Numbered from the stretch's first letter, positions 8,521 to 19,840 are shown. The stretch is DNA of 64,000 bases from an uncultured Clostridia bacterium (GCA_944372335.1 CALVYQ010000007.1:1-64000), one strand, 5' to 3'. A program made the numbers and translations. Notes: generated by a model from the letters alone, not told the origin.

Positions 8521-9387
8521 TTACGCATTTTGTCCAGCTATCGCCCCATCAGAACAAGCACAGACGAGTTGTTTAAGTTTGCCTGCACGAATATCACCAA
8601 CCGCAAACACTTTTTTTATGGAAGTTTCCATATATTCATCGGCTAAAATATATCCATTTTCATCAAGTTTCAAAGCTTTAAAGAGAGAAGTATTAGGCTT
8701 TTTGCCAAGTTCAACAAAGAGTGCAGATGTCACAATTTTCTCTTCCTTATCTTCAACTTTAAAAGTGACACTCTCTAGCTTTTTTTCGCCTACTACCTTT
8801 AAAGCTTTGACATTTGATATAATTTTTATCTTTTCATTTTTGTTATGCTTTGCATATATGCTCATATCTTCGCTGTCGAGAATGGTCACCGATTTGCACA
8901 CCTCAGCAAGTTCCAACGCTCCTTTAATACCACTGCCCTTTCGTGATGCCACCACAACAGCTTTATCCTTATAAAAATTTGCGTCACATACGGCACAATA
9001 GCTCACTCCACGCCCCAAAAATTCATCTTCGTTTGAGCCAAGCTTGTTATAAGTTAAGCCACTTGCGATTATCACACTTTTCGCAGAATATTTCTCTTTC
9101 TTGCCGACCAAAATCTTATTTTCAGAGGAAAAATCAACATCTATAATCTCGTCACTTATCGTTTTGATTCCAAGATGTTTTATTTGCTTGATAAAATTTT
9201 CGGCAAGCGTTGCCCCTGAAACTTCAGAATAGGAAGGAAAATTCTCTATCTTTTCAATCGACCAAAGCACACCACCAAGCATCATTTCCTCAATAATTGC
9301 CACATTTTTTCCACGGCGTTTGGCATAGATTGCACTCATCATACCGCCAACACCACCGCCCAGCACTAAAACATCAAACTTTCTCAT
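8521..9387 (-). CDS. Thioredoxin-reductase-like flavoprotein, NADPH motifs not canonical
   Basis: I chose the second ATG (9387) because GGGAG lies 5 nt before it; the first ATG at 9399 overlaps that Shine-Dalgarno. The 288-residue protein has the FAD dinucleotide motif GGGVGGMMSAIYA, the redox-active CAVCD (CxxCD) and the C-terminal FAD loop FAVGDIRAGKLKQLVCACSDGAIA, as in low-Mr TrxB. The NADPH half differs. Where TrxB has GGGxSA, this protein has ASRKGSGIKGA. The HRRxxxR phosphate-binding motif is replaced by LDSEDMSIY. Loss of these motifs is known in the ferredoxin-dependent flavin thioredoxin reductases (FFTR) of clostridia. FFTR is therefore the better guess, though an NADH enzyme is not excluded. 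Confidence 0.85.
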   Translation of the reverse strand: MRKFDVLVLGGGVGGMMSAIYAKRRGKNVAIIEEMMLGGVLWSIEKIENFPSYSEVSGATLAENFIKQIKHLGIKTISDEIIDVDFSSENKILVGKKEKYSAKSVIIASGLTYNKLGSNEDEFLGRGVSYCAVCDANFYKDKAVVVASRKGSGIKGALELAEVCKSVTILDSEDMSIYAKHNKNEKIKIISNVKALKVVGEKKLESVTFKVEDKEEKIVTSALFVELGKKPNTSLFKALKLDENGYILADEYMETSIKKVFAVGDIRAGKLKQLVCACSDGAIAGQNA

Positions 9388-9596
9388 ATAAACTCCCATT
9401 TTTTAATATATCTTATTTCTAATTTCCTTTATTTTTAATAAATATTTTTATCTTACAATTTTTGATTAAAAATTGAATTTCCAACACTTTATATTTTATC
9501 ATAAAAAAATTATAAATAAAAGCATTTTTCTTATCCTATTATATCATACTCTCACAAAAAATGATTAAAAATACCCTAAAAATTGCAAAAAAATGA

Positions 9597-9643
9597 AAAA
9601 ACACCTTATTTTTTATAAATTTTAATAAAATAAGATGTTTTTA
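9597..9643. terminator. Bidirectional intrinsic terminator after dnaJ
   Basis: AAACACCTTATTTT pairs with AAAATAAGATGTTT (one mismatch), flanked by A and T runs. It sits just downstream of the dnaJ stop at 9665 and ends the heat-shock operon. Confidence 0.7.
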
Positions 9644-9664
9644 TTTTAATACAGGCAATGCCTG

Positions 9665-10801
9665 TTATAAATTATTCTTTTTGAAATCTCTGTATTTTGG
9701 AAAGTCGATATCTGAGAAACTTTCGGAAAGTTTTTCAAGTAAGTCCTTTTGCTGAACACTCAAATTCTTCGGTGCTTCGCTTTTTAAGGTAACAAGAAGG
9801 TCACCATAAGCATCACGATTCAAAATCTTCACGCCTTTTCCTTTAAGTCTCATAATTGTGCCACTTGGAGTTCGCTCTTTGATATCCAAAACAAACTTGC
9901 CCTTTGGAAGAGGTATTTCAACTTTACCGCCAAGAAGTAATGTGGTGAAAGGTAGATATAGGTCATAGGACAAATCCACTCCGTCACGCTTAAAGAGTTT
10001 GTGTTTTGCCACTGTAATTTTGATGTTCAAGTCACCATTTGTGCCACGCCCAAGTGGAGAATTACCTTCGCCTCGCATTCTAACCGTCTGTCCGTCATCA
10101 ATGCCGGCAGGAATTTTAACAGTAATTTGTTTCTGCACACGCTTATAGCCCTTGCCCGCACAGTCAGCACACTTTTCTTTGATAACCTTACCTGTTCCAC
10201 CGCACTTCGGACAAGCACCCTCTCTTATCGTGGTGCCGAACATAGTATTTTGCTGTATTCTCACTCTACCCAAACCCTTACAATCTGGGCAAGTGGAAAA
10301 TGCAGTTCCGTTTTTTGCTCCCGTTCCTGAGCAAGCGTCACAAGTTTCCACCTTGCCAACTGTTATAGTCTTTTCTACGCCAAAAAGAGCCTCTTCAAAA
10401 GTGAGTTTCATAGCAAGATTGATGTCCTCGCCTCTCTCGTTCACGCGACTACGGCGACCTTCTCCACCAAAGGCGGAAAAGATGTCAGAGAAGATATCGG
10501 AAAAGCCACCACCGAAGCCTCCAAAGCCACTACCACCGAAGAAATCTGAGAAGCCTCCACCTTGACCGCCGCTAAATTGCGGGCCATCAGCGGAACCGAA
10601 TTGGTCATAATTTGCACGCTTTTTATCATCACCCAAAACTTCATACGCTTCATTGATTTCCTTAAATTTCTCGGCAGCATCTGGTGCTTTGTTAAGGTCT
10701 GGGTGGTATTTTTTGGCAAGGCGACGATATGCCGACTTAATCTCATCGGCACTCGCATTCTTATCCACTCCCAAAATACTATAATAATCTTTACTTGCCA
10801 T
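9665..10801 (-). CDS. dnaJ: Chaperone DnaJ (Hsp40)
   Basis: The 378-residue co-chaperone stimulates DnaK ATPase and delivers substrates. Domains in order: J domain with HPD at about residues 32-34; a Gly/Phe-rich linker (about 72-115, repeated [14 protein letters not shown] runs); a zinc domain with four CxxCxGxG repeats ([32 protein letters not shown]); and the C-terminal substrate-binding and dimerisation domains. It is the last gene of the hrcA-grpE-dnaK-dnaJ operon, 39 bp after dnaK. A Shine-Dalgarno-like AAAGGAAAA lies upstream. Length and motifs are canonical. Confidence 0.97.
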   Translation of the reverse strand: MASKDYYSILGVDKNASADEIKSAYRRLAKKYHPDLNKAPDAAEKFKEINEAYEVLGDDKKRANYDQFGSADGPQFSGGQGGGFSDFFGGSGFGGFGGGFSDIFSDIFSAFGGEGRRSRVNERGEDINLAMKLTFEEALFGVEKTITVGKVETCDACSGTGAKNGTAFSTCPDCKGLGRVRIQQNTMFGTTIREGACPKCGGTGKVIKEKCADCAGKGYKRVQKQITVKIPAGIDDGQTVRMRGEGNSPLGRGTNGDLNIKITVAKHKLFKRDGVDLSYDLYLPFTTLLLGGKVEIPLPKGKFVLDIKERTPSGTIMRLKGKGVKILNRDAYGDLLVTLKSEAPKNLSVQQKDLLEKLSESFSDIDFPKYRDFKKNNL

Positions 10802-10840
10802 AATTTTTCCTTTAAACTCTAAAAATCAATTTGTGCTAAA

Positions 10841-13379
<2,539 letters not shown>

Positions 13380-13391
13380 TTACCCTCCTTT

Positions 13392-14375
13392 CTATCCACC
13401 TCTCTTATTTAACTCATCAATCACAACTTTAAGCGCAGATGCGATGCCTGAGTAGTCCATTTTCTGCGGACCGATAACGCCAATGGATGCAAGTTTGTTG
13501 CCACCAACCATGATTGGCGCTTTGATAACCGACAAATCCTCTGTGACATCTGCGGAAATCTTATCTTCGGTCTTATCAAGCACCTCAATAAGTTCGTCCT
13601 TATCGGAAAGCATCTTGATAATCTTCTTCGTTTCCTTGATGTCGTCATCCTTATCAACAAGGCTTGCCATACCATCAGTTTGAACATTTAAAAGTTTTTG
13701 TTTATTTAATTTTGAAAGCCCCTTAATGATATTATTGACAACCCCTTGGAACGCCTTTATCTCTCCACTCATACCACGCATATACTCGTCGATATTGTCA
13801 AGAAGATAGCCCATAGTTTCGCCTTTGAAATACTTTGTTAAGTAATTTGAAGCGTCATGGCAGTTTTCAATTGTTGCTGAAAAATCCATAGTTTCTGAGA
13901 CGTAGCCATAGTTTGTGCCGATAAGCACCATGCATTTTTCATCTAAAAGCGGAATGATTTTAAATTCGGTGAGTATTAAGTTCTCAATGCCATTCATCAT
14001 AACAACGGTTGGATAGTTTGTGGCTTTTGAAATGATTTTTGCTATCTTTGAAATCATGTCGGCAAGGCTCTGCGTTCTGTTTTCAATAATCGTCCTAACC
14101 TCTTCAAGCTCGCCATTAGTTGCTTTGACATCTTTAAGTAGGTTCTCAACATAGAAACGATAGCCCTGCGCAGTTGGCACACGCCCGCCGGAGGTATGGA
14201 GTTGCTTCAAAAAGCCCATAGCCTCTAAGGCGTTAAGTTCGTTTCGAAGTGTCGCCGTTGAAACATCAAGTGCCGTCTTATCTTTAACCGAACTACTTGT
14301 GATTGGTGCGGAATCTTTGATGAACTCCTCCACCGCACTATTTAAAATTTTGATTTTCCTTTGAGATAATTCCAT
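13392..14375 (-). CDS. hrcA: Heat-inducible transcription repressor HrcA
   Basis: The 327-residue repressor has an N-terminal winged helix (LSQRKIKILNSAVEEFIKDSAPITSSSVKD..., with ALDVSTATLRNELNALEAMGFL) and the C-terminal HrcA domain ending GVIGPQKMDYSGIASALKVVIDELNK. It binds CIRCE and represses its own operon until heat or unfolded protein titrates GroEL. The start ATG has a GGAG a few bases upstream, and CIRCE lies just ahead of it at 14400-14426. It is the first gene of the operon, so repression is autogenous. Length is slightly below the usual 340-350 residues. Confidence 0.96.
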   Translation of the reverse strand: MELSQRKIKILNSAVEEFIKDSAPITSSSVKDKTALDVSTATLRNELNALEAMGFLKQLHTSGGRVPTAQGYRFYVENLLKDVKATNGELEEVRTIIENRTQSLADMISKIAKIISKATNYPTVVMMNGIENLILTEFKIIPLLDEKCMVLIGTNYGYVSETMDFSATIENCHDASNYLTKYFKGETMGYLLDNIDEYMRGMSGEIKAFQGVVNNIIKGLSKLNKQKLLNVQTDGMASLVDKDDDIKETKKIIKMLSDKDELIEVLDKTEDKISADVTEDLSVIKAPIMVGGNKLASIGVIGPQKMDYSGIASALKVVIDELNKRGG

Positions 14376-14399
14376 TTTAACTCCTAGGTTTTCTAGTTG

Positions 14400-14426
14400 T
14401 TAGCACTCTCGACTTTTAAGTGCTAA
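14400..14426 (-). promoter_or_regulatory. CIRCE operator (HrcA binding site)
   Basis: TTAGCACTC-N9-AAGTGCTAA. This matches the CIRCE consensus TTAGCACTC-N9-GAGTGCTAA with one changed base (G to A) in the right arm as written on the plus strand. It lies between the -10 box and the hrcA start codon, where bound HrcA would block transcription. Confidence 0.93.
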
Positions 14427-14430
14427 CACT

Positions 14431-14459
14431 ATTATATGCAGAAAAATAATAAAAGTCAA
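14431..14459 (-). promoter_or_regulatory. SigA promoter of the hrcA-grpE-dnaK-dnaJ operon
   Basis: TTGACT (14459-14454), 17-bp spacer, TATAAT (14436-14431) on the minus strand. CIRCE follows directly, so initiation falls at or just inside the operator. Confidence 0.85.
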
Positions 14460-14654
14460 CTAAAAATGCCGACTTTTTAAAAATTTTTTATAAATATTTC
14501 AGCATGAAAGTTATAACGCCTTAGACACCTTTCAAATGCAAGCATCATTAATATTAATATTGATATATTTTATTTGAATTATTATAATTATATATAAAAT
14601 ATTAAATTTTGCTATTAAATTTTAATATCTTATATAAATTTTTAAAGAAAAATA

Positions 14655-14683
14655 TTGACAAATAAAAAAATATATCATATAAT
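14655..14683 (+). promoter_or_regulatory. Consensus SigA promoter of the leader-peptide/ABC exporter unit
   Basis: TTGACA at 14655-14660, a 17-bp spacer, TATAAT at 14678-14683: a perfect match to consensus. The transcript would begin near 14690 and carry a leader of about 240 nt before the exporter gene. The remaining stretch between here and the hsp promoter (about 14461-14650) is very AT-rich and shows no gene. Confidence 0.85.
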
Positions 14684-14749
14684 GAAAAAGTCGAGAGGCT
14701 GTTTTTGTTCCAGCCTAAAAAAATTTTAACAAAAGGAGAACTATTTAAA

Positions 14750-14824
14750 ATGAGCAAATTACTTAATACAACTTACAACACTAAATATCATGCGAATGGT
14801 TTTTCTTTTGCGATTATTTATTAA
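14750..14824 (+). CDS. 24-residue leader peptide of an ABC exporter attenuator
   Basis: A short frame of 24 codons plus TAA begins MSKLLNTTYNTKYH and ends ANGFSFAIIY. AGGAGA lies 10 nt before the ATG. It sits inside the leader RNA between a consensus promoter (14655-14683) and an intrinsic terminator (14861-14892), ahead of the ABC exporter. The codons for His14-Gly17 (14789-14800) can pair with the 5' arm of the terminator (14861-14871), giving 11 base pairs with one bulged T. This is the layout of a ribosome-controlled attenuator like the bmrB leader of the Bacillus bmrCD drug exporter. A secreted peptide exported by the ABC protein is a less likely alternative because no processing motif is seen. 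Confidence 0.7.
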   Translation: MSKLLNTTYNTKYHANGFSFAIIY

Positions 14825-14860
14825 TAGATAGCTTTTTATTAATTTTTCAGCATAACCTTG

Positions 14861-14892
14861 ACCTTCGTATGATAAAAATGCGGAGGTTTTTT
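14861..14892 (+). terminator. Attenuator terminator before the ABC exporter
   Basis: ACCTTCGTAT (14861-14870) pairs with ATGCGGAGGT (14878-14887) over 10 bp, with two G-U pairs and a 7-nt loop, then six T. The 5' arm can instead pair with 14789-14800 inside the leader-peptide frame. The two structures are mutually exclusive. Confidence 0.8.
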
Positions 14893-14932
14893 ATTGCCTT
14901 CGAAAAGAATTTAACAAATTTTAGGAGGTTTT

Positions 14933-16744
14933 ATGAAAAAGAATAAGCAAAGAAAGATATCTCTCATGTCATATCTTTCAAAGTATAAGTTTGGCGTGTT
15001 TTCATATATTCTTGTCTATCTAATTGCTGGTGCTTGCACTGTGCTTCAAACGATTTATATGGCAAAGGCAATATCATATATCACTGACTTAGGGAACAAA
15101 CTGATGCTTGCCATTTACACCCTTCTCTTTATCGCAGGACTCGTGCTTGTCAAGAGAGTTTGCTGGTTCATATCAGGTTATCTCTATCAAAAATATGCCA
15201 ACAATATTATGGCTGACATGAATTTGGACTTAGCAAAACAAGCATTTAAGTTAAGCTCAAAAACATATGCTGACCATGATACAGGCACATTTGTACAGAG
15301 AATTGTAAAGGACCCTGAACTTGTTGTCGGAAGGCTAGCAGATATGGTAGATTTTATCACCGATCTTTTAACTTCTCTTGTTATTGTGATATATATAACA
15401 ACGCTTAACATCTATATTGGTTTAATTATCTTTGCAATCGTTGCCGTAGGACTCACATTGGAATTTTTTAGAAACAAGAAAAAGAGAGTAAATAGAAGAG
15501 ATACGCGCAAGAAAAATGATAAAATTAACTCTCTTACCACTGAAATTGTCAGAAGTGAAAAGGACATCAAAAGTTTAGGACTAGAAGAAAAATTAAGTGA
15601 AGTTTCAAAGATCAACTATGACGAATACAAAAAGTCAAGCTATAAAACAGAGATGACAGATATCTGTTTCTGGTCAGGAAGAAATTTTGTGGTGGAGTTT
15701 GTTGGAATTTTAATGCTTGCACTCGGCGTCTATTTCATTGATTTAGGACTATTGACACTTGCTTCGTTCATGATAATCTATTCAAATAATGGCAACCTAT
15801 ATAGCTTCATTTGGATTTTAGGCAACATAGCTGATAACTTTGTTGAAATTCGAGTATGTTCAGAACGCATGATGTCGCTTTTTGATGAAAGTATCTTCCC
15901 ATGCGAACACTTTGGAACAAAGTCAGTAGAAGAAGTTAAAGGCGAAATTATCTTCAAAAATGTTTCATATTCATATATAGAATATGCAGACGAAGAAGAG
16001 GAAGAGAAAACTACAAAAAGGAAAAAGAATAAGAAAAAAGAGCGAAAAATTGAAAGTGTCAACAAGATTTTCGACAATCTGTCTTTTAAGATTGAACCAA
16101 ACACCACCATTGCCTTTGTGGGCAAATCTGGCTCTGGAAAAACTACCATTTTAAACTTGATGTCAAAGATGTATGATGTTGATAGTGGAGAGGTTCTAAT
16201 TGACGGAATAAATATAAACGATTTAGATAAGCAATCTCTCAGAAATACCATTTCCCTTGTCAATCAATTTCCATATATCTTTGACATGACAATAAGAGAA
16301 AACTTACTGCTTGCAAAAAAGGATGCCACAGAAGAGGAGCTTGAAAGTGCCATTAAAAGAGCATCTTTATCAGAATTTGTCGGAACACTTAAAAAGGGAC
16401 TTGACACAAAGGTTGGAGAAAGCGGAATAAAACTTTCTGGCGGACAAAAACAAAGGCTCGCTATTGCAAGAGCACTGCTCAGAAACTCGCCGATAATAAT
16501 CTTTGATGAAAGCACAAGTTCGCTCGACAACTTTGCCCAAGAGGACATTAAACATTCTATTGACAATATGAAAGGACAGAGCACAATTGTGATTGTCGCT
16601 CACCGCCTTTCAACAATAAGAAATGTTGACAAAATCTTCTTTTTGGATGAAGGCAAGATTGAGGACATCGGCACCTTTGATGAACTATTTGAAAACAATG
16701 TTAAATTCAAAAATATGTTTTACGCCGAAAACTTAGAAAATTAA
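14933..16744 (+). CDS. ABC exporter, fused permease/ATPase half-transporter
   Basis: This is a 603-residue type IV (MsbA/BmrA-like) exporter subunit. The N-terminal transmembrane domain has six helices (about residues 15-310). The nucleotide-binding domain (about 340-595) has Walker A GKSGSGKTT, signature LSGGQKQRL, Walker B PIIIFDEST and the H-loop VAHRLST. An unusual highly charged insert (EYADEEEEEK then TTKRKKNKKKERK) interrupts the first strands of the ATPase domain. A strong AGGAGG precedes the ATG. It works as a homodimer unless a partner exists elsewhere, since none is adjacent. The leader-peptide attenuator suggests induction by ribosome-stalling drugs, so a role in antibiotic export is inferred, not shown. 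Confidence 0.9.
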   Translation: MKKNKQRKISLMSYLSKYKFGVFSYILVYLIAGACTVLQTIYMAKAISYITDLGNKLMLAIYTLLFIAGLVLVKRVCWFISGYLYQKYANNIMADMNLDLAKQAFKLSSKTYADHDTGTFVQRIVKDPELVVGRLADMVDFITDLLTSLVIVIYITTLNIYIGLIIFAIVAVGLTLEFFRNKKKRVNRRDTRKKNDKINSLTTEIVRSEKDIKSLGLEEKLSEVSKINYDEYKKSSYKTEMTDICFWSGRNFVVEFVGILMLALGVYFIDLGLLTLASFMIIYSNNGNLYSFIWILGNIADNFVEIRVCSERMMSLFDESIFPCEHFGTKSVEEVKGEIIFKNVSYSYIEYADEEEEEKTTKRKKNKKKERKIESVNKIFDNLSFKIEPNTTIAFVGKSGSGKTTILNLMSKMYDVDSGEVLIDGININDLDKQSLRNTISLVNQFPYIFDMTIRENLLLAKKDATEEELESAIKRASLSEFVGTLKKGLDTKVGESGIKLSGGQKQRLAIARALLRNSPIIIFDESTSSLDNFAQEDIKHSIDNMKGQSTIVIVAHRLSTIRNVDKIFFLDEGKIEDIGTFDELFENNVKFKNMFYAENLEN

Positions 16745-16770
16745 AAAATCTAGAAAATTTTTATAAAATT

Positions 16771-16799
16771 AAAGGATATTTGAAAAATATCCTTTTTTT
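16771..16799 (+). terminator. Intrinsic terminator after the ABC exporter
   Basis: AAAGGATATTT pairs with AAATATCCTTT (11 bp, 3-nt loop), followed by seven T. Confidence 0.85.
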
Positions 16800-16849
16800 A
16801 ATGATTTTTAATGATTTTTTAACAAAATAGCGTTTTTGTTTAATTTATA

Positions 16850-17947
16850 TTATAACAATCCCCAACCGTATCTTGAAATCATTTTTTCAAAAGGAAGCCT
16901 CTTTAAATCACTAAAAAACTTCTTTCTAATAGGATTTTTGAAGGCACATTTATAATACATTTTGTTGAACCTCACAGCACTTTTAAAAGGCACTTCTTTA
17001 TAGGTCATCTTTTCTTTGATAGCATCTACAAGTTTTCTTCCTTTGTCGGTGTGAACAAGTATAAGTGATACGCCCTTACCATCATTAATTTTTGGATAGA
17101 CTGTATTTATTCCCCAAAAATCTGCAAGCGTTATATCACTCTGCCTAGTTATAGTTTTGAAGGCACATTCATAGCAACACGGCCTCAAACATTTATTCAT
17201 CAAAAACATTTTAACCATAGGGTCAGCAGGATATGGACATCTTTGATATATTGCGCCATCAGAATACTTTATGTAAAAAGAGGCTTTTTTCTTTTCTTCG
17301 CTCTTCTTTCTGAAGGAAATTTCCTTAAAGCTTTTCCCGTCACCACGATACTCCAAATATTTTTCCCAAACCAGTGGAGAAGGTACACCGTGACAGATTA
17401 AATCCTGCGTGATAAGATTGTCGTAGTCCTTTCTTAGATAGCTTTTAAGCCCACCAATTTGACAACCCGTTCCAGTGAAAAGCACAAGGCGTCCGCTATC
17501 TAAAAGTTCCTTAGCCTTTTTAAAGGAATCTCTCATATCACTTTGCACATATTTTGAAGCACGAAGTTTTTGTAAGTCTTCTTTTCTATCGATAAATCTA
17601 TGACAAACATTAAACTTTTCGTCGAAAGAAGCACCAAACACCACCCCGCCATTATCTAACACATAATCAGCAAGAAGCGAAAATACTCCGCCAGAAGAGG
17701 AGTTCATTCTGACACTTAAATCGTTATTGATAGCAGCATACGCTTTTGGAGCAATCTTCTCATCTTTCTTTTTATTTAAAATTGGGCATATCCTTTCGCA
17801 AAGCCCACAACCGATACAGCGCGATTTATCAACAACAGGATAGAGAAAGCCCTCCTCATCTCTTTCCATTGAAATGCAGTTTACTGGGCAAATTGAGGCA
17901 CATGCAGTGCAGCCTGAACACAATTTTTTATCACGAATTTCTATCAT
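16850..17947 (-). CDS. F420-hydrogenase/dehydrogenase beta-subunit-like iron-sulfur protein
   Basis: I chose the ATG at 17947 (MIEIRDKKLCSGC) because GGAG lies 7 nt upstream; the longer frame would need a TTG overlapping it. The 365-residue protein opens with two 4Fe-4S motifs (CSGCTACASICP and CIGCGLCERICP, residues about 10-55). The FrhB/FdhB N- and C-terminal domains follow, including LFTGTGCQIGGLKSYL and CYECAFK...SDITLADFWG. Family members oxidise or reduce flavin- or F420-type cofactors. In Firmicutes a set of them sits in polysaccharide loci next to pyruvyl transferases, exactly as here, with unproven function. The C-terminal CxxCxxC region suggests a further metal site. Confidence 0.85.
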   Translation of the reverse strand: MIEIRDKKLCSGCTACASICPVNCISMERDEEGFLYPVVDKSRCIGCGLCERICPILNKKKDEKIAPKAYAAINNDLSVRMNSSSGGVFSLLADYVLDNGGVVFGASFDEKFNVCHRFIDRKEDLQKLRASKYVQSDMRDSFKKAKELLDSGRLVLFTGTGCQIGGLKSYLRKDYDNLITQDLICHGVPSPLVWEKYLEYRGDGKSFKEISFRKKSEEKKKASFYIKYSDGAIYQRCPYPADPMVKMFLMNKCLRPCCYECAFKTITRQSDITLADFWGINTVYPKINDGKGVSLILVHTDKGRKLVDAIKEKMTYKEVPFKSAVRFNKMYYKCAFKNPIRKKFFSDLKRLPFEKMISRYGWGLL

Positions 17948-18069
17948 GCTTTTCTCCAAAAGTCAATTTCAAATACAATAATAAGTTAACAAATATAACT
18001 TTAAAAACAAAATCAAAAACTAAAAATTTAGACAGATCATATAAAAATAGCAAAAAATTAACTAAAATT

Positions 18070-19119
18070 TCACTTTTTTTGCAAATTTAGTATGCTTTCT
18101 AATGATTTTTTCAAAAACTCCATGCTTTTTTCTCTTTCTTTATTTAGCCTATCATTAACACCTTGGTAGTCAAGTTTAAATAAATCTTCTTCCTTTAAGG
18201 TCTTATAATTTCTATTCTCAAGCCCTGTAATTTTAAGTATGGAAGTAATGCGAGAGTTGGAAACTTGTTTTGAAGAAAACGAAACAAATGGCTTTTCGAG
18301 TGCGATAGATAGTGCATGCCCATGGAAAGAGTTAGTGCAAACAAGCTTCGCATTAAGAATAATATCAATAAATTCTTGTGCAGTTACAGTTGTAAATTTG
18401 TTGCTAAATTTATTGATATTTATAACCTCTAAATTATACTTTTTAGCAACTTTATCAACATATTCTCTAAAAACTTTTGGAAGTGAAAATCCATAAGTCA
18501 GAATATAGCTTTTCGGTTTACCATTGACAGGTTTAGCATATTTTTGCCAATCCAATTTATTAAGTAAAAGTGTAGGGTCTAAGACAACAGGCACATCCTT
18601 TCCTGTTAGCGTTTTAACGAGTTCCTGCCCTTTTATTTCTCTTGTTGAAATATAAGGAATATGATTTAATCCTTCAATAAAAGCCTTAACGTTTTTCTTT
18701 TTAATCTCATTCACGCCAAAGCTAGCCGAATATGCCATACATTTTTCACTATCGGCAAACATTGCGAATTTAACAAAGGGATTTTCAACATAGCCAGGAT
18801 TCCAAATCTGGTCACTGCCGATTACAAAAGCATCATATTTATCATTAAGCATGCTGAGTTTTTTCTTGGAATACCTATCTAAATTTATCGTTTTAGAATT
18901 GTCATTTTTTATCATTTTCTTCTTGCGTTTTAAGATAGGCACAAAGGTAAGCGGACTAATAATAGGATAAACATAGGACAAGATATGCTTGGAACATCCT
19001 CCTATCGTATCTACTTCTGCGTCTTTATAGATTTCCTTTATCTTCGCTTGCAAGGCATAATTTTGAAGCCTATTACCATAATTTGTAAAATCAATTATAG
19101 TTAAGATTGCAATTTTCAT
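18070..19119 (-). CDS. Polysaccharide pyruvyl transferase family protein
   Basis: The ATG at 19119 is preceded by GGAG; the longer frame begins at a TTG. The 349-residue product starts KIAILTIIDFTNYGNRLQNYALQ and contains DAFVIGSDQIWNPGYV, the hallmark of the WcaK/CsaB-like pyruvyl transferase superfamily. LTYGFSLPK and the conserved late TNSFHGHALSIALEKPFV region also fit. Such enzymes transfer pyruvate from PEP to sugars of capsule or wall polymers. The partner gene at 16850-17947 is the usual neighbour of this subgroup. No glycosyltransferases are nearby, so the polymer is unknown. Confidence 0.88.
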   Translation of the reverse strand: MKIAILTIIDFTNYGNRLQNYALQAKIKEIYKDAEVDTIGGCSKHILSYVYPIISPLTFVPILKRKKKMIKNDNSKTINLDRYSKKKLSMLNDKYDAFVIGSDQIWNPGYVENPFVKFAMFADSEKCMAYSASFGVNEIKKKNVKAFIEGLNHIPYISTREIKGQELVKTLTGKDVPVVLDPTLLLNKLDWQKYAKPVNGKPKSYILTYGFSLPKVFREYVDKVAKKYNLEVININKFSNKFTTVTAQEFIDIILNAKLVCTNSFHGHALSIALEKPFVSFSSKQVSNSRITSILKITGLENRNYKTLKEEDLFKLDYQGVNDRLNKEREKSMEFLKKSLESILNLQKK

Positions 19120-19189
19120 ATTAAACTCCAAAAAATTTTAATTTTTTACAACTTTTTGTTTCTATCTCATACAAAATTTAATTAAATTT

Positions 19190-19720
19190 CTAACATTTAA
19201 ACTTTTTAGAAAAAGCCTTTATGTTTTCTTCAATAATCTTTCTTGCACTTTCATGCCCACCTAATTCTTCGACATGAACAACCTTATTCTCAAGTTGCTT
19301 ATAGACGGAAAGAAAATGTTTTAGCTCATCAAAGATATGTTTCGGCAATTCCGATATGTCCTTGTATTCATTATACTGCGGGTCACCAAACGGAATGGCA
19401 ATTATCTTTTCATCATTCTTATCTCTATCTGTCATTGTCACAACACCAATAGGATAACATCTTACAAGACACAGCCTAGCAAGCGGTTGACTACATAAAA
19501 CAAAAACATCAAGAGGGTCGCCATCATCACTCAAAGTGAGTGGTATGAAGCCATAGTTCATTGGATAGTTTGTGCTGGTGTAAAGCACCCTATCCATCTT
19601 CAAAAATCCGGTCTCCTTATCAAGCTCGTACTTCGTCTTATCGCCCTGCTGAATTTCAATACAGGCAACAAAATCGGTCGGTGTCACTCTCTTTTTATCT
19701 ATATCTTTCCAAATATTCAT
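19190..19720 (-). CDS. ppa: Inorganic pyrophosphatase, family I
   Basis: The ATG at 19720 (MNIWKDID) has GAGGAAAGT directly before it and gives 176 residues, the usual bacterial length. Family I active-site features are present: KYELDKETGFLKMDRVLY, NYPMNYGFIP and the catalytic DGDPLDVFVL, with later DKNDEKIIA. It hydrolyses PPi in the cytoplasm and drives biosynthetic reactions. Firmicutes often use family II enzymes, so a family I enzyme here is a modest lineage marker. Confidence 0.95.
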   Translation of the reverse strand: MNIWKDIDKKRVTPTDFVACIEIQQGDKTKYELDKETGFLKMDRVLYTSTNYPMNYGFIPLTLSDDGDPLDVFVLCSQPLARLCLVRCYPIGVVTMTDRDKNDEKIIAIPFGDPQYNEYKDISELPKHIFDELKHFLSVYKQLENKVVHVEELGGHESARKIIEENIKAFSKKFKC

Positions 19721-19817
19721 ACTTTCCTCATTGATATTATAACACAACTAATTAAAATATAAAAACAAAACACAAAAACAATTTTCAAATTATAAAATTT
19801 TAAACTTTTTAAATAAA

Positions 19818-19840
19818 AAAGAGGATTTTTAGTCCTCTTT
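19818..19840 (-). terminator. Intrinsic terminator of the 19856-20524 gene
   Basis: AAAGAGGA pairs with TCCTCTTT across a 7-nt loop, followed on the minus strand by TTTTTTATTTA, 16 bp after the stop. Confidence 0.8.
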
